Positions 1 to 7,358 of a stretch of 64,000 nucleotides of DNA are shown here, one piece after another (position 1 is the stretch's first letter; every line of letters begins with the position of its first letter). A model generated the notes under the pieces. That model worked only from the letters and a program-made list of their open reading frames with translations, was not told the DNA's origin and made no database searches. The DNA comes from Pseudomonadota bacterium (GTDB taxonomy: Bacteria > Pseudomonadota > Alphaproteobacteria > Rickettsiales > SXRF01), in the NCBI GenBank assembly GCA_963205195.1, contig CAUJHR010000004.1:62001-126000 (forward strand), read 5' to 3'. A program made the translations under genes and the position numbers.

Positions 1-285
1 CTGGCCGTCAGCAGCGGCGTTAAGACCAAGTCCGGCTGCGTTTATCGCTTTTTCTACAGATTTGACGTTGCCTTTATCCCATACCTGTACCGAGAGCAGG
101 TGCGGCTCGGGTATGCTGATATTGGAAACGGTATTAAGAGCCACCATATTACCGTAAGCTTCTACCTGTATATGTTCAAGGAGACTGGCATTGGCGCGTC
201 CGGTACGCAGGCCACCAAATTCGGTATGCAGGGATTTTACAGCGCCTTCCATGCGGCGGCGGAGTTCATTAATGTCAGCGGTCAT
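1..285 (-). CDS. frr: Ribosome recycling factor, N-terminal part (runs off the window)
   Basis: RRF releases ribosomes from mRNA after termination, together with EF-G. Translating the minus strand from the ATG at 285-283 gives MTADINELRRRMEGAVKSL, then a conserved stretch containing GGLRTGRAN and IPEPHLLSVQVWD, the usual N-terminal half of domain I. About 95 codons are present and the C-terminal half lies beyond position 1. The start is preceded by GAGGAAT, a plausible ribosome binding site. It follows pyrH by 10 bases, the usual pyrH-frr pairing, so the two are almost certainly co-transcribed. Identification is from sequence pattern and gene order. Confidence 0.95.
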   Translation of the reverse strand, partial: MTADINELRRRMEGAVKSLHTEFGGLRTGRANASLLEHIQVEAYGNMVALNTVSNISIPEPHLLSVQVWDKGNVKSVEKAINAAGLGLNAAADGQ

Positions 286-295
286 AATTCCTCAG

Positions 296-1096
296 CTATT
301 TTTTATCGGTTATAAGCGTAAACTTGCCTTGTCCGCAGACTGCCTGCGCCAGCGCGTCTTCATTATGTATAGAGAATACCATGATAGGTATCTGGTTTTC
401 GCGTGCAAGCGATATGGCTGACTGATCCATAACCTTGAGGTCGCGCACTAATACTTCATGGTAACTTAGCTTGGCAAAATGCTTGGCTTTTTTATCACGC
501 TTGGGATCTGCAGAATATACACCGTCTACCTGCGTTCCCTTAAGCAGCAGATCGCATCCCATTTCGTTGGCGCGCAGTGCAGCGGCTGTATCGGTTGTAA
601 AGTAAGGGTTTCCGGTTCCGGCAGCGAAGATAACCACTCGACCACGTTGCATATGGCGTTCTGCGCGGCGGCGTATATACGGTTCGCATACCTGCATCAT
701 ATTAATGGCAGAAAGTACGCGGGTATCAACCCCCATTTTCTCAAGTGTGTTCTGGATAGCAAGGGCATTCAGCACGGTTGCGAGCATTCCCATATAATCG
801 GCGCTGGCACGTTCCATGCCGTTAGCCGCACCCTGTATCCCGCGGAAAATATTGCCGCCGCCTACTACAAGGCAGACCTCAACGCCGATAGCCATAGCGC
901 TTTTAACGTCGCGGCAGATGCGCTCAATTGTATTCTGGTCCTGCCCGTATTTCAGGTCACCCATAAGGGCTTCGCCTGAAATTTTGAGAAGAACGCGTTT
1001 GTAAAGTGGCTTTGCAGCCTTTTTAGTGCTAGGTTTGGTAGCTGGGGATTTTGTATTTTGCTTTGTCATAGCCACACTAATAGTCTGCTTTTCCAT
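296..1096 (-). CDS. pyrH: UMP kinase
   Basis: Cytosolic UMP kinase (amino-acid-kinase fold) that makes UDP from UMP and ATP. The core starts with [15 protein letters not shown]. It then shows the VGGGNIFRG glycine loop, [12 protein letters not shown], and a late [12 protein letters not shown] plus [13 protein letters not shown] stretch, all typical of PyrH. Compared with the family there is a basic, Lys/Thr/Ala-rich extension of about 30 residues at the N-terminus. The start is uncertain: TTG at 1105, ATG at 1096 and ATG at 1069 are all in frame and none has a strong Shine-Dalgarno. I give the first ATG. The gene is only about 35 bases after the preceding unknown gene, so it probably depends on read-through from it. 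Confidence 0.93.
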   Translation of the reverse strand: MEKQTISVAMTKQNTKSPATKPSTKKAAKPLYKRVLLKISGEALMGDLKYGQDQNTIERICRDVKSAMAIGVEVCLVVGGGNIFRGIQGAANGMERASADYMGMLATVLNALAIQNTLEKMGVDTRVLSAINMMQVCEPYIRRRAERHMQRGRVVIFAAGTGNPYFTTDTAAALRANEMGCDLLLKGTQVDGVYSADPKRDKKAKHFAKLSYHEVLVRDLKVMDQSAISLARENQIPIMVFSIHNEDALAQAVCGQGKFTLITDKK

Positions 1097-1131
1097 AGGT
1101 TGCAATTTTAATTTTACAGATTGTTAAATGC

Positions 1132-2430
1132 CTATATTGAAAGGCCCGGTGATTGCCCATTACCAGAAAGGCGATTGCGTATATCCTGCTCACTTTCAGC
1201 AATAATTTTTTGCATGTCCCTCATAATTATATACAAATTTTCCTTGGGGGAGAATTTTACAGTTAGTTTTCCATCTTCAAATTTACCGCTTAAAGAACAT
1301 TTTCTGTTATTAATATTAAAATTATCATTAATATTTGCGGGTTTAATGCCACCATAATCCTTGTCGCTTATAAAACCTCCATCTTTAAATTTTTCTAGAA
1401 GTTTCTGTGCGATTTTTCCTAACTCAGAATTATGCCTTGAATCTATATTAAAAACCAATGAAAAGGATTTCTTTGCGTCACATTCCACTTGTGATCCCAA
1501 AGATGTCCATAATTCGCTATCAGGACTGGCGGCTTTTTTAACAGAGGATATTAAAGTTGCCAGTTGGCTTTTCAAATAGTCATCACATACAGAATATTTG
1601 TTTTGCTGTTCCTGAAATTGGTGTTTTGCTGATATAACGGCTTCGTTTAAAGTTTTAATATCAATAGAGCCTGTATCTTTTATAGTGAAATCAATAACTA
1701 TATTTCCCTGATGGGAATTTTTCTTAATAATATTAATTTTAAAAGAAGATATATCATTGGAGATATTTGCCTTTTTTGAATCCGATATTAATACATTAGA
1801 AATATCGGGAGCATTATCTATAATGCCTGCTTTTTTTAGTGTATCTGCCAGAATCTGAGTGTTTGGGGCATTATCTTTTATTGGAAGTGTAATTATATAT
1901 TGTGAAGTTGATGGGGTTGTTATCTCACCGCCAGTGGTTTTCGAATATTCGTTGAATAAAATATGCAGCTCATTTCCTACTGCGACCCTATGTGCTTCCT
2001 GCTTGGCTTTATGTTGTTTGTCCTTCAGGTTATCACCGCTTCCTTGCAGCTCTATTTCTTTAACATTCCTGCTTAATGAATCCGTATCAATATTAAAAAA
2101 CATTTTAGGTTTGAATATCGCTTCTACATGAGATCCTATAGATTGCATTTCAAAATCAGCTTTATCATTGGAAATTTTTATACCACTTAGAAGCGATTTT
2201 TTATCTATGGTTATGTCGTCACTTATAAAGCCAGCAGATTGCAGCGTATTAACAAAGCTCTGTGCCCTTTTAATCGCATAATCAATATTATGGTTTTTAA
2301 ATCTCACAATCCTTGTGCCGTCCGGTAATTCCGGAATACCATTTTCTGACATATCGTCAGTTTGTATAAATAATCTTTCAAGTAATTGTTTGCTACGTTG
2401 AATAGTTGAATTTTGTGCTGCATTGCTCAT
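1132..2430 (-). CDS. Unknown three-module repeat protein (432 aa)
   Basis: I do not recognise the family. The protein is soluble-looking, with no signal peptide or membrane segment, and is rich in Lys, Asp, Asn and Ile. It divides into three diverged copies of one module at about residues 1-125, 140-270 and 275-405. Each copy has an opening helix, a short beta strand, a helix ending in a phrase such as LQSAGFISDD, LKKAGIIDNA or FKDGGFISDK, then a polar segment and one or two hydrophobic strands. The same module makes up the two neighbouring upstream genes. The start at 2430 follows GAAAG. It is the last of three co-directional unknown genes (gap 13 bases) and runs into pyrH 26-36 bases later. 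Its job is unknown. Confidence 0.8.
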   Translation of the reverse strand: MSNAAQNSTIQRSKQLLERLFIQTDDMSENGIPELPDGTRIVRFKNHNIDYAIKRAQSFVNTLQSAGFISDDITIDKKSLLSGIKISNDKADFEMQSIGSHVEAIFKPKMFFNIDTDSLSRNVKEIELQGSGDNLKDKQHKAKQEAHRVAVGNELHILFNEYSKTTGGEITTPSTSQYIITLPIKDNAPNTQILADTLKKAGIIDNAPDISNVLISDSKKANISNDISSFKINIIKKNSHQGNIVIDFTIKDTGSIDIKTLNEAVISAKHQFQEQQNKYSVCDDYLKSQLATLISSVKKAASPDSELWTSLGSQVECDAKKSFSLVFNIDSRHNSELGKIAQKLLEKFKDGGFISDKDYGGIKPANINDNFNINNRKCSLSGKFEDGKLTVKFSPKENLYIIMRDMQKIIAESEQDIRNRLSGNGQSPGLSI

Positions 2431-2443
2431 AATTTTCTTTCAG

Positions 2444-3277
2444 TTATCTTGAGCGTTGACCAGGCTGTACAAGCAAGTTTTGGTTCTTTTCATTACGTTG
2501 TATATTGCCTACCAGAACCAATGGATTTCCAGAAAGTATCAGGCCAATTTTGCTGTCATCCTTATTAACTCTGAAATGGTTTATGCTATGAGTTCCTGCG
2601 GTTTCGCTGAGTTCCCCTTTGAAGTGGCTTAGGGCAGTGCGGTCTTTTTTATCATTATAAGAAAATGTAAGGTAAAATGCTGGCGCACCAAAATTAGGGT
2701 CTGTCTGGTTATAAGTTATTTCTGGTTTGCTTCCTGGAAATGTCTCTTCGCATTTTCTTTTAAGATACTCAGATATTATCTCTATTTCCGCGCTTTGTTT
2801 CAAAGATAATATATGGCTTTCAGATTTTTTGTAAAAAGGCTGTGGTTCGGATGGCATTTTTAATATACGTGGTTCATTAGCCTCATCACCATGCGTATGT
2901 ATTGATAATATCTTTATCGCATTTTCAACTGCCCGGTTAAAAATATCCACATTGATAGTACTTAAATCCTTAGTTTTAATCAAAATATCAAATTCATGAT
3001 TTTTTACTTGTATATCCAGTTTTACGGCTGGGTTTTCTGTAACCAGCCCCTGTTTCAGTTCTTCAAGACCAATAGGACCTGCATGGCTTATAACGCCAGC
3101 ATCCCTAAGTGCCGCAACCAGTATTTGAACCTTGTTAAAATTGTCATGGTTAGCTGAACCTTGCATAGTATAGAAATGATTTTGCATGGAAATCCCATAT
3201 TTGGGTTCCATATCAAGTGCTTTTACTAATTTATCAAACTGTAATTGAGCTTTCTGGCTTTGTTCGCTGTTACTCAT
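2444..3277 (-). CDS. Unknown two-module repeat protein (277 aa)
   Basis: Shortest member of the local paralogous trio. It starts MSNSEQSQKAQLQFDKL, much like the MSNAAQNSTIQRSKQLLERL start of its downstream neighbour, which supports common descent and both start sites. The first module (about residues 5-130) carries the signature LRDAGVISHAG, followed by strand-like LDIQVKNHEFDILIKTKD. The second (about 150-265) is more degenerate. No signal peptide, membrane helix, catalytic motif or metal site is visible, so it is probably cytosolic or exported by a non-Sec route. It lies 8 bases after the 513-aa gene and 13 bases before the 432-aa gene, with AAGAGAT upstream of the ATG. Confidence 0.78.
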   Translation of the reverse strand: MSNSEQSQKAQLQFDKLVKALDMEPKYGISMQNHFYTMQGSANHDNFNKVQILVAALRDAGVISHAGPIGLEELKQGLVTENPAVKLDIQVKNHEFDILIKTKDLSTINVDIFNRAVENAIKILSIHTHGDEANEPRILKMPSEPQPFYKKSESHILSLKQSAEIEIISEYLKRKCEETFPGSKPEITYNQTDPNFGAPAFYLTFSYNDKKDRTALSHFKGELSETAGTHSINHFRVNKDDSKIGLILSGNPLVLVGNIQRNEKNQNLLVQPGQRSR

Positions 3278-3285
3278 AATATCTC

Positions 3286-4827
3286 TTATCTTGTGTGTGC
3301 TGTATGAGTTTTGTCTATGGTTTTATCCCTTTTGATATAGCCTGCAATAGCAGTGGGAGTGTCATTGATCGTTATTATATCATGACCAGTATCTTTATCT
3401 TTGCTAAGGGTAGCTTTAACTGGCAATACCTTGTTTAATTCCTTTAATAATTTTTCTGAATTCTCTGAAGTTAATTTGTTGTCAGGAATAGCAATTATGA
3501 AGCTTGGTTTTTCTTCTTCATTTCCTGGTTTGTATGTTACCGAAATATTTTGTTCAGCAATATTGGTTACTGCTTTTGCTTTTTTACACAGGTAATCTAT
3601 AACATAATTAATATTAGGCTGCTGTATTTTTCTAATATTGTTCTCTCTTGCTTTTTCCGGGTCTGTTTTTAAAAAGATTTTTTCCTCATCTTTTTTTGCA
3701 CTTTCAATAGCTTTATCAAGAAGGCTTATGTTGTCTACCACTTTGCTTGGAGTAAAAATGATATTGATAGTATCTTTTCTTTCAATATTGAATTCTGTGC
3801 TTGCTGTGGGAATATAATGGCCATCTTCTGGTGCTTTATTCAAAATGCCGTCATTTAAGTTGTGTTTGATTCCTATATGCCCAAGCAGCTTTTTCAAGTT
3901 ATTGAATCCTGCATCGCTTTTTGGAAAGGAAATAATAAAATCCCCGTTTTGATAGGATAGGTTTCCAGTTCCTTCAGCTTTTGCATAATTTATTGAGGAT
4001 ACCAGTGCCTTTAATCTATTCTCAATTTCGGTATCCGGTTTTTCAATTGGAGGAAATTTTTCATGTTTTTCTATGCAGAATTTAATAAATCCAGGGTTTC
4101 CTTCAAGCTGGAATCCGGTAATTTGTTTGTTATCTAAAATCGGTGTAACTTGCTCGGGGGATTTTTTATTCAGTTCTTCTATAATGTTTGCAAGTATTTG
4201 CGAATTCTCGGCGGTTATGTTTTTAATTCCCACTATAAAAGTATAATTATCGCTTCCTGGTTTGCTGTTACCATAAGTTACTTTTACACCACTTTGGTGC
4301 ATTGAATTTTTTACTTTATGGGCTAGGTAATTGGAAACATCATCAGCTGCTGGGTGTATTGAGATTGGTTGTGCAGAAATCTCAATAGTGCGGTCTTCAG
4401 CTTTATCTTTTATTGGTATTTCAGTATGCTTTGCTTCTTCTTTTTTAATTGCTATAGCCTTATCAAGAGCTGAACTAACTATCGAGTTTTGGTTATAATC
4501 ATCACAATGGAAAATAATTGAAGCTCTGCCAAACTCTATATCAACCTGAACATTATCATTTATGGGCTTATAATACTTATTCTGATTCTTGGGAATTGGA
4601 TCTAAAGCCTCTGTTATTAGCCCGCCTTCTTTAAGGGACTTTAAAAAAACAAACAGATCCCTGTTTCCACCTATATCATTATTATATGTAATAGTGAAAT
4701 CATAACCGCCACGCTCATCGTTATACCCGCGGAATTCAACCTTGCCTGCCTTATGTATTGCGTGGTCATTTACAAGCCCTGCCAGTTCTTTAAGCTTCTG
4801 TTCAATTTGCTCAGGGGGACAATCCAT
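3286..4827 (-). CDS. Unknown four-module repeat protein (513 aa)
   Basis: First gene of the trio inserted between tsf and pyrH. Four diverged modules can be read at about residues 1-135, 160-270, 272-390 and 402-505. Recurrent elements are a YDFTITY, YTFIVGI, GDFIISF or PSFIIAI strand followed by an Asn/Leu-rich helix (NSQILANIIEELNK, NSEKLLKELNK), then a charged turn and a second strand pair. There is no signal peptide, transmembrane segment or recognised enzyme motif. The ATG at 4827 follows GGAAAGG. The promoter region just upstream has an 18-bp perfect palindrome. Function is unknown. Repetition plus lineage-specific insertion would fit a binding or scaffold protein, but that is inference only. 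Confidence 0.8.
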   Translation of the reverse strand: MDCPPEQIEQKLKELAGLVNDHAIHKAGKVEFRGYNDERGGYDFTITYNNDIGGNRDLFVFLKSLKEGGLITEALDPIPKNQNKYYKPINDNVQVDIEFGRASIIFHCDDYNQNSIVSSALDKAIAIKKEEAKHTEIPIKDKAEDRTIEISAQPISIHPAADDVSNYLAHKVKNSMHQSGVKVTYGNSKPGSDNYTFIVGIKNITAENSQILANIIEELNKKSPEQVTPILDNKQITGFQLEGNPGFIKFCIEKHEKFPPIEKPDTEIENRLKALVSSINYAKAEGTGNLSYQNGDFIISFPKSDAGFNNLKKLLGHIGIKHNLNDGILNKAPEDGHYIPTASTEFNIERKDTINIIFTPSKVVDNISLLDKAIESAKKDEEKIFLKTDPEKARENNIRKIQQPNINYVIDYLCKKAKAVTNIAEQNISVTYKPGNEEEKPSFIIAIPDNKLTSENSEKLLKELNKVLPVKATLSKDKDTGHDIITINDTPTAIAGYIKRDKTIDKTHTAHTR

Positions 4828-4856
4828 TATTAAGCCTTTCCGCAGTAAGGTAAGTT

Positions 4857-4902
4857 TATGATTTTAAAATCATATATAGCTGCGGCTATAAACAAAAGTT
4901 AA
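4857..4902 (-). promoter_or_regulatory. Palindrome and possible promoter of the unknown trio
   Basis: Positions 4857-4874 form a perfect 18-bp A/T-rich palindrome (TATGATTTTAAAATCATA), about 30 bases before the start at 4827. On the minus strand TTAACT (4902-4897) and TATATA (4878-4873) are 18 bases apart, an acceptable -35/-10 pair that overlaps the palindrome. This arrangement would suit an operator, but A/T palindromes arise easily by chance and the promoter match is modest. Confidence 0.35.
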
Positions 4903-4960
4903 GGTTTTGTGACAGCGGCATTACTTAAAATAATATATTGATTAATATAAAACAATTGGC

Positions 4961-4993
4961 AAAAATAAACCCTCCGCCAATTAAGGCGGAGGG
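4961..4993 (-). terminator. Rho-independent terminator after tsf
   Basis: Read on the minus strand, CCCTCCGCC and GGCGGAGGG pair as a perfect 9-bp G/C-rich stem around a 6-base TTAATT loop, followed directly by TTTATTTTT. It lies 25 bases after the tsf stop codon. It should end most rpsB-tsf transcripts before the unknown trio and pyrH-frr. Confidence 0.9.
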
Positions 4994-5017
4994 TCGTATT
5001 ATTACCTTATGGCTTAA

Positions 5018-6193
5018 TTAAGCAGCAGCGCCTGCAGCAGCGGCAACTTCGGCTGCGAAGTCGGAACCAGCTTTTTCGATGCCTTCGCCCAGACGGTAGC
5101 TGATGAATTTAGCGATCTTTACAGCTGCGCCGACATCTTTAGAAGCGGCTTCAACTGCCTGTGCAACTTTGCTTTTGCCGTCAATTACGAAGATCTGTTC
5201 TTCAAGAACGGTTTCTTCGAAGAACCGTTCGATCTTAAGCTGCTTAAGTTTCTGCTTTATAGCGGCATCATCACCATAAGAGCGCATTTTTTTCAGCATA
5301 TAAGCTGCTTCCTGAAAGAATATATCCAGTAGTTTTTTGGTCTTGTCGGCGTTTTGCTTTTCCTTGCGGTCTTCGCTTTTGCTCTGGGTTTCATAATCAG
5401 ATAGAAGCTCATCAACATTTGGAAGGGTTTGTGCAAGTTCCGCAAGTTTTGATTCAAGGATTTTTTCCGAGAAAGAGCGTTCGCCATTCATCTTATCTTT
5501 ATATTTGGAAGCGGAATTTTCAAATGCCACATATTGGTCGAAGAATTTTGCTACCTGTTCGCTGGCTGCATCTTCTTCACGTTTGATGTCTTGCGCTGTC
5601 ACGTCAGCCTTTTTCATATAGCTTGGATTTGCTGCTGCAATATGCATTGCAAGCTGCTTACCAAATGCTTCAGTTTTTGCTGCGTCACCTTCTGATTCCA
5701 AACCAACCAGAACGGCAATTTTACCCATACCCGGCGCAACTGCGCTATGAATATAAGTTGCAACAGCGCCTTTAGTAACAGAAAGGGTTGCGCTGCGGCG
5801 CAATGTTATATTTTCGCCGATGGTTGCAATAGCCTGTGTTATGTCAGCCGCAACTGCTTCTTTCAGTTTCTCTACATCATTTCCAAGGTCCAGGGCGAGT
5901 TTTGCAATTTTAGTTGTTAGTGTCTGGAACTGCTCATTGCGGGCAACAAAATCTGTTTCGGAGTTAAGTTCTATAACTGCGCCTTTATTGCCTGAAGATG
6001 CAATTGCAACTAAGCCTTCAGCAGCAACGCGCCCGGATTTTTTTGCAGCTGCAGAGAGGCCTTTTTTACGCAGCCAGTCTATAGCTGCATCCATATCGGC
6101 TGCATTTTCAGTAAGGGCCTTGCGGCAATCCAGCATGCCGGCTCCGGTTGCTTCGCGGAGATTCTTGATCATTTCTGCGGTTACTTGTGTCAT
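5018..6193 (-). CDS. tsf: Elongation factor Ts with an internal insertion (391 aa)
   Basis: Guanine-nucleotide exchange factor for EF-Tu. The N-terminal UBA-like domain (ITALVKxLRE-type, here VTAEMIKNLREATGAGMLDC) and the TDFVARN exchange motif at residues 80-86 are intact, as is the C-terminal end (RLGEGIEKAGSDFAAEVAAAAG). The protein is some 80 residues longer than the usual length of about 280-310. The extra material lies roughly between residues 215 and 318. It is charged and helical, interrupting the core just before the EETVLEEQIFVIDG stretch that normally follows a short GKP..IIEKM segment. The start at 6193 has AAGGAA upstream. It follows rpsB by 88 bases and is closed by a strong terminator. 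Confidence 0.93.
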   Translation of the reverse strand: MTQVTAEMIKNLREATGAGMLDCRKALTENAADMDAAIDWLRKKGLSAAAKKSGRVAAEGLVAIASSGNKGAVIELNSETDFVARNEQFQTLTTKIAKLALDLGNDVEKLKEAVAADITQAIATIGENITLRRSATLSVTKGAVATYIHSAVAPGMGKIAVLVGLESEGDAAKTEAFGKQLAMHIAAANPSYMKKADVTAQDIKREEDAASEQVAKFFDQYVAFENSASKYKDKMNGERSFSEKILESKLAELAQTLPNVDELLSDYETQSKSEDRKEKQNADKTKKLLDIFFQEAAYMLKKMRSYGDDAAIKQKLKQLKIERFFEETVLEEQIFVIDGKSKVAQAVEAASKDVGAAVKIAKFISYRLGEGIEKAGSDFAAEVAAAAGAAA

Positions 6194-6224
6194 ATATGTA
6201 TTCCTTTATCTAATTGTTAGCGAT

Positions 6225-6273
6225 CAGAGGTCAGCGACCAGTAATTTTACTGACCACTGACAACTGGCCGCTG
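6225..6273. repeat. Palindromic heptad array between rpsB and tsf
   Basis: Forty-nine bases divide exactly into seven 7-base units: three of the form CAGNNNN (6225, 6232, 6239), then four of the form NNNNCTG (6246, 6253, 6260, 6267). The two halves are inverted about 6245/6246, where CAGTAA-TT-TTACTG is a perfect palindrome. In the rpsB-tsf transcript it could fold into a long imperfect hairpin just before the tsf ribosome binding site. It is non-coding. I see no second copy in the window. Confidence 0.55.
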
Positions 6274-6281
6274 AGAAATGC

Positions 6282-7184
6282 TTATTTCTTACCCGGAGTT
6301 TTTTTCACCATAACTGTTGGTGCTTTTTTAGGGGCAGGGGCAGCATCAGCTGATTTACGCCCGCCACGCCCGGATTTTTTGCTCTGCTGGGCGTTATCGG
6401 CTTCATCTTTGCCTTCGGTGGCAAGATCAAAATCAACCTGCGGAACTGCTTCACCGGCATTTTCAGAAGCACCAATATCGCGTCCGGATTTCACGATGCT
6501 CTGCTGGATACCTCCAAGCACAGCGTCAGAGATCAAGCGGCAATACATACGGATGGCGCGGGTGGAGTCATCATTGCCCGGTATTGGGTAGGTGATGCCA
6601 TCTGGTGTGCAGTTGCTATCGATTATTGCGACGATAGGTATGCCAAGTTTTTGTGCTTCCTTGATAGCAAGGTCTTCTTTGTTGGTATCGATTATGAAGA
6701 TAAGGTCAGGGCGGCCACCCATGTCCTTGATACCGCCAAGCGAGCTTTCCAGCTTATCGCGGTGGCGGCTCATGGAGAGCAATTCTTTTTTAGTGAAGCC
6801 GTTATCTGGTTTCGCAAGCTGCTCTTCAAGGCGGCGCAGGGTTTTAATAGAAACCTGGATGGTATTCCAGTTGGTAAGCAAACCACCGAGCCAGCGCTCA
6901 TTGATGTAATACTGGCCGCAACGTTTTGCAGCTTCTGCAACATGCTCAGTTGCCTGGCGTTTTGTGCCAACGAACAGGATGCGTCCATTCTGTGCGGTAA
7001 CATCTCGTACTGCGGTTAGGGCTTTATGCAGAAGTGGAACGGTTTTTCCAAGATCAATGATATGAATATCATTACGGGTGCCGAAAATATACGGCGCCAT
7101 GCGCGGGTTCCAACGTTTGGTTTTATGGCCGAAGTGAACGCCAGCTTCGATAAGCTCGCGCATATTAAATGCGGGTAGAGACAT
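6282..7184 (-). CDS. rpsB: 30S ribosomal protein S2
   Basis: Small-subunit ribosomal protein S2. From the ATG at 7184 the protein begins [20 protein letters not shown], the family N-terminus. It continues through [23 protein letters not shown] and the [23 protein letters not shown] stretch to a Lys/Ala-rich tail. The total is 300 aa; the tail of about 55 residues beyond the core is of the kind seen in alphaproteobacteria. An in-frame start 53 codons further upstream (7343) is open but lies in the leader and does not match the family, so I reject it. AGGA precedes the chosen ATG. First gene of rpsB-tsf. Confidence 0.96.
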   Translation of the reverse strand: MSLPAFNMRELIEAGVHFGHKTKRWNPRMAPYIFGTRNDIHIIDLGKTVPLLHKALTAVRDVTAQNGRILFVGTKRQATEHVAEAAKRCGQYYINERWLGGLLTNWNTIQVSIKTLRRLEEQLAKPDNGFTKKELLSMSRHRDKLESSLGGIKDMGGRPDLIFIIDTNKEDLAIKEAQKLGIPIVAIIDSNCTPDGITYPIPGNDDSTRAIRMYCRLISDAVLGGIQQSIVKSGRDIGASENAGEAVPQVDFDLATEGKDEADNAQQSKKSGRGGRKSADAAPAPKKAPTVMVKKTPGKK

Positions 7185-7296
7185 AGTATAATCCTTTTTT
7201 TCCAGTTTAAGCCTCAGCTGCGCGGAGTTATCCCAAATGGAACACCGGATGGTCCTGATACACCGTATTTTGAACCTGCGCGTAGCCTGCGAATTT

Positions 7297-7314
7297 CCCC
7301 TCATTATTAAGGGG
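7297..7314 (-). promoter_or_regulatory. Hairpin in the rpsB leader
   Basis: On the minus strand CCCCT and AGGGG (7314-7297) can pair around an 8-base A/T loop in the untranslated leader of rpsB, about 115 bases before the start codon. In several bacteria S2 represses its own mRNA through leader structure; whether this stem takes part is unknown. No T-run follows, so it is not a good terminator for the upstream gene. Confidence 0.3.
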
Positions 7315-7321
7315 AGGGGGA

Positions 7322-7350
7322 TATTTACAGCAAAGTGCGGCAATATTCAA
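7322..7350 (-). promoter_or_regulatory. Candidate rpsB promoter
   Basis: On the minus strand TTGAAT (7350-7345) and TAAATA (7327-7322) lie 17 bases apart, a reasonable sigma-70-type pair about 140 bases upstream of the rpsB start. Found by eye only. It begins inside the 174-bp gap after the 483-aa gene, where no terminator is evident. Confidence 0.35.
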
Positions 7351-7358
7351 GGGGAAAA

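Noticed and set aside
479..979. 166-codon plus-strand open frame opposite pyrH
   Set aside because: Antisense shadow of a clear UMP kinase gene; the translation is Cys/His/Ser-rich with no family pattern.
4970..4993. Inverted repeat as an insertion-sequence end
   Set aside because: Followed by a T-rich run right after tsf on the minus strand, so it is a simple terminator.
7185..7343. N-terminal extension of rpsB (53 codons)
   Set aside because: The S2 family starts at the ATG at 7184, which has its own ribosome binding site. The extension overlaps the leader and its hairpin.
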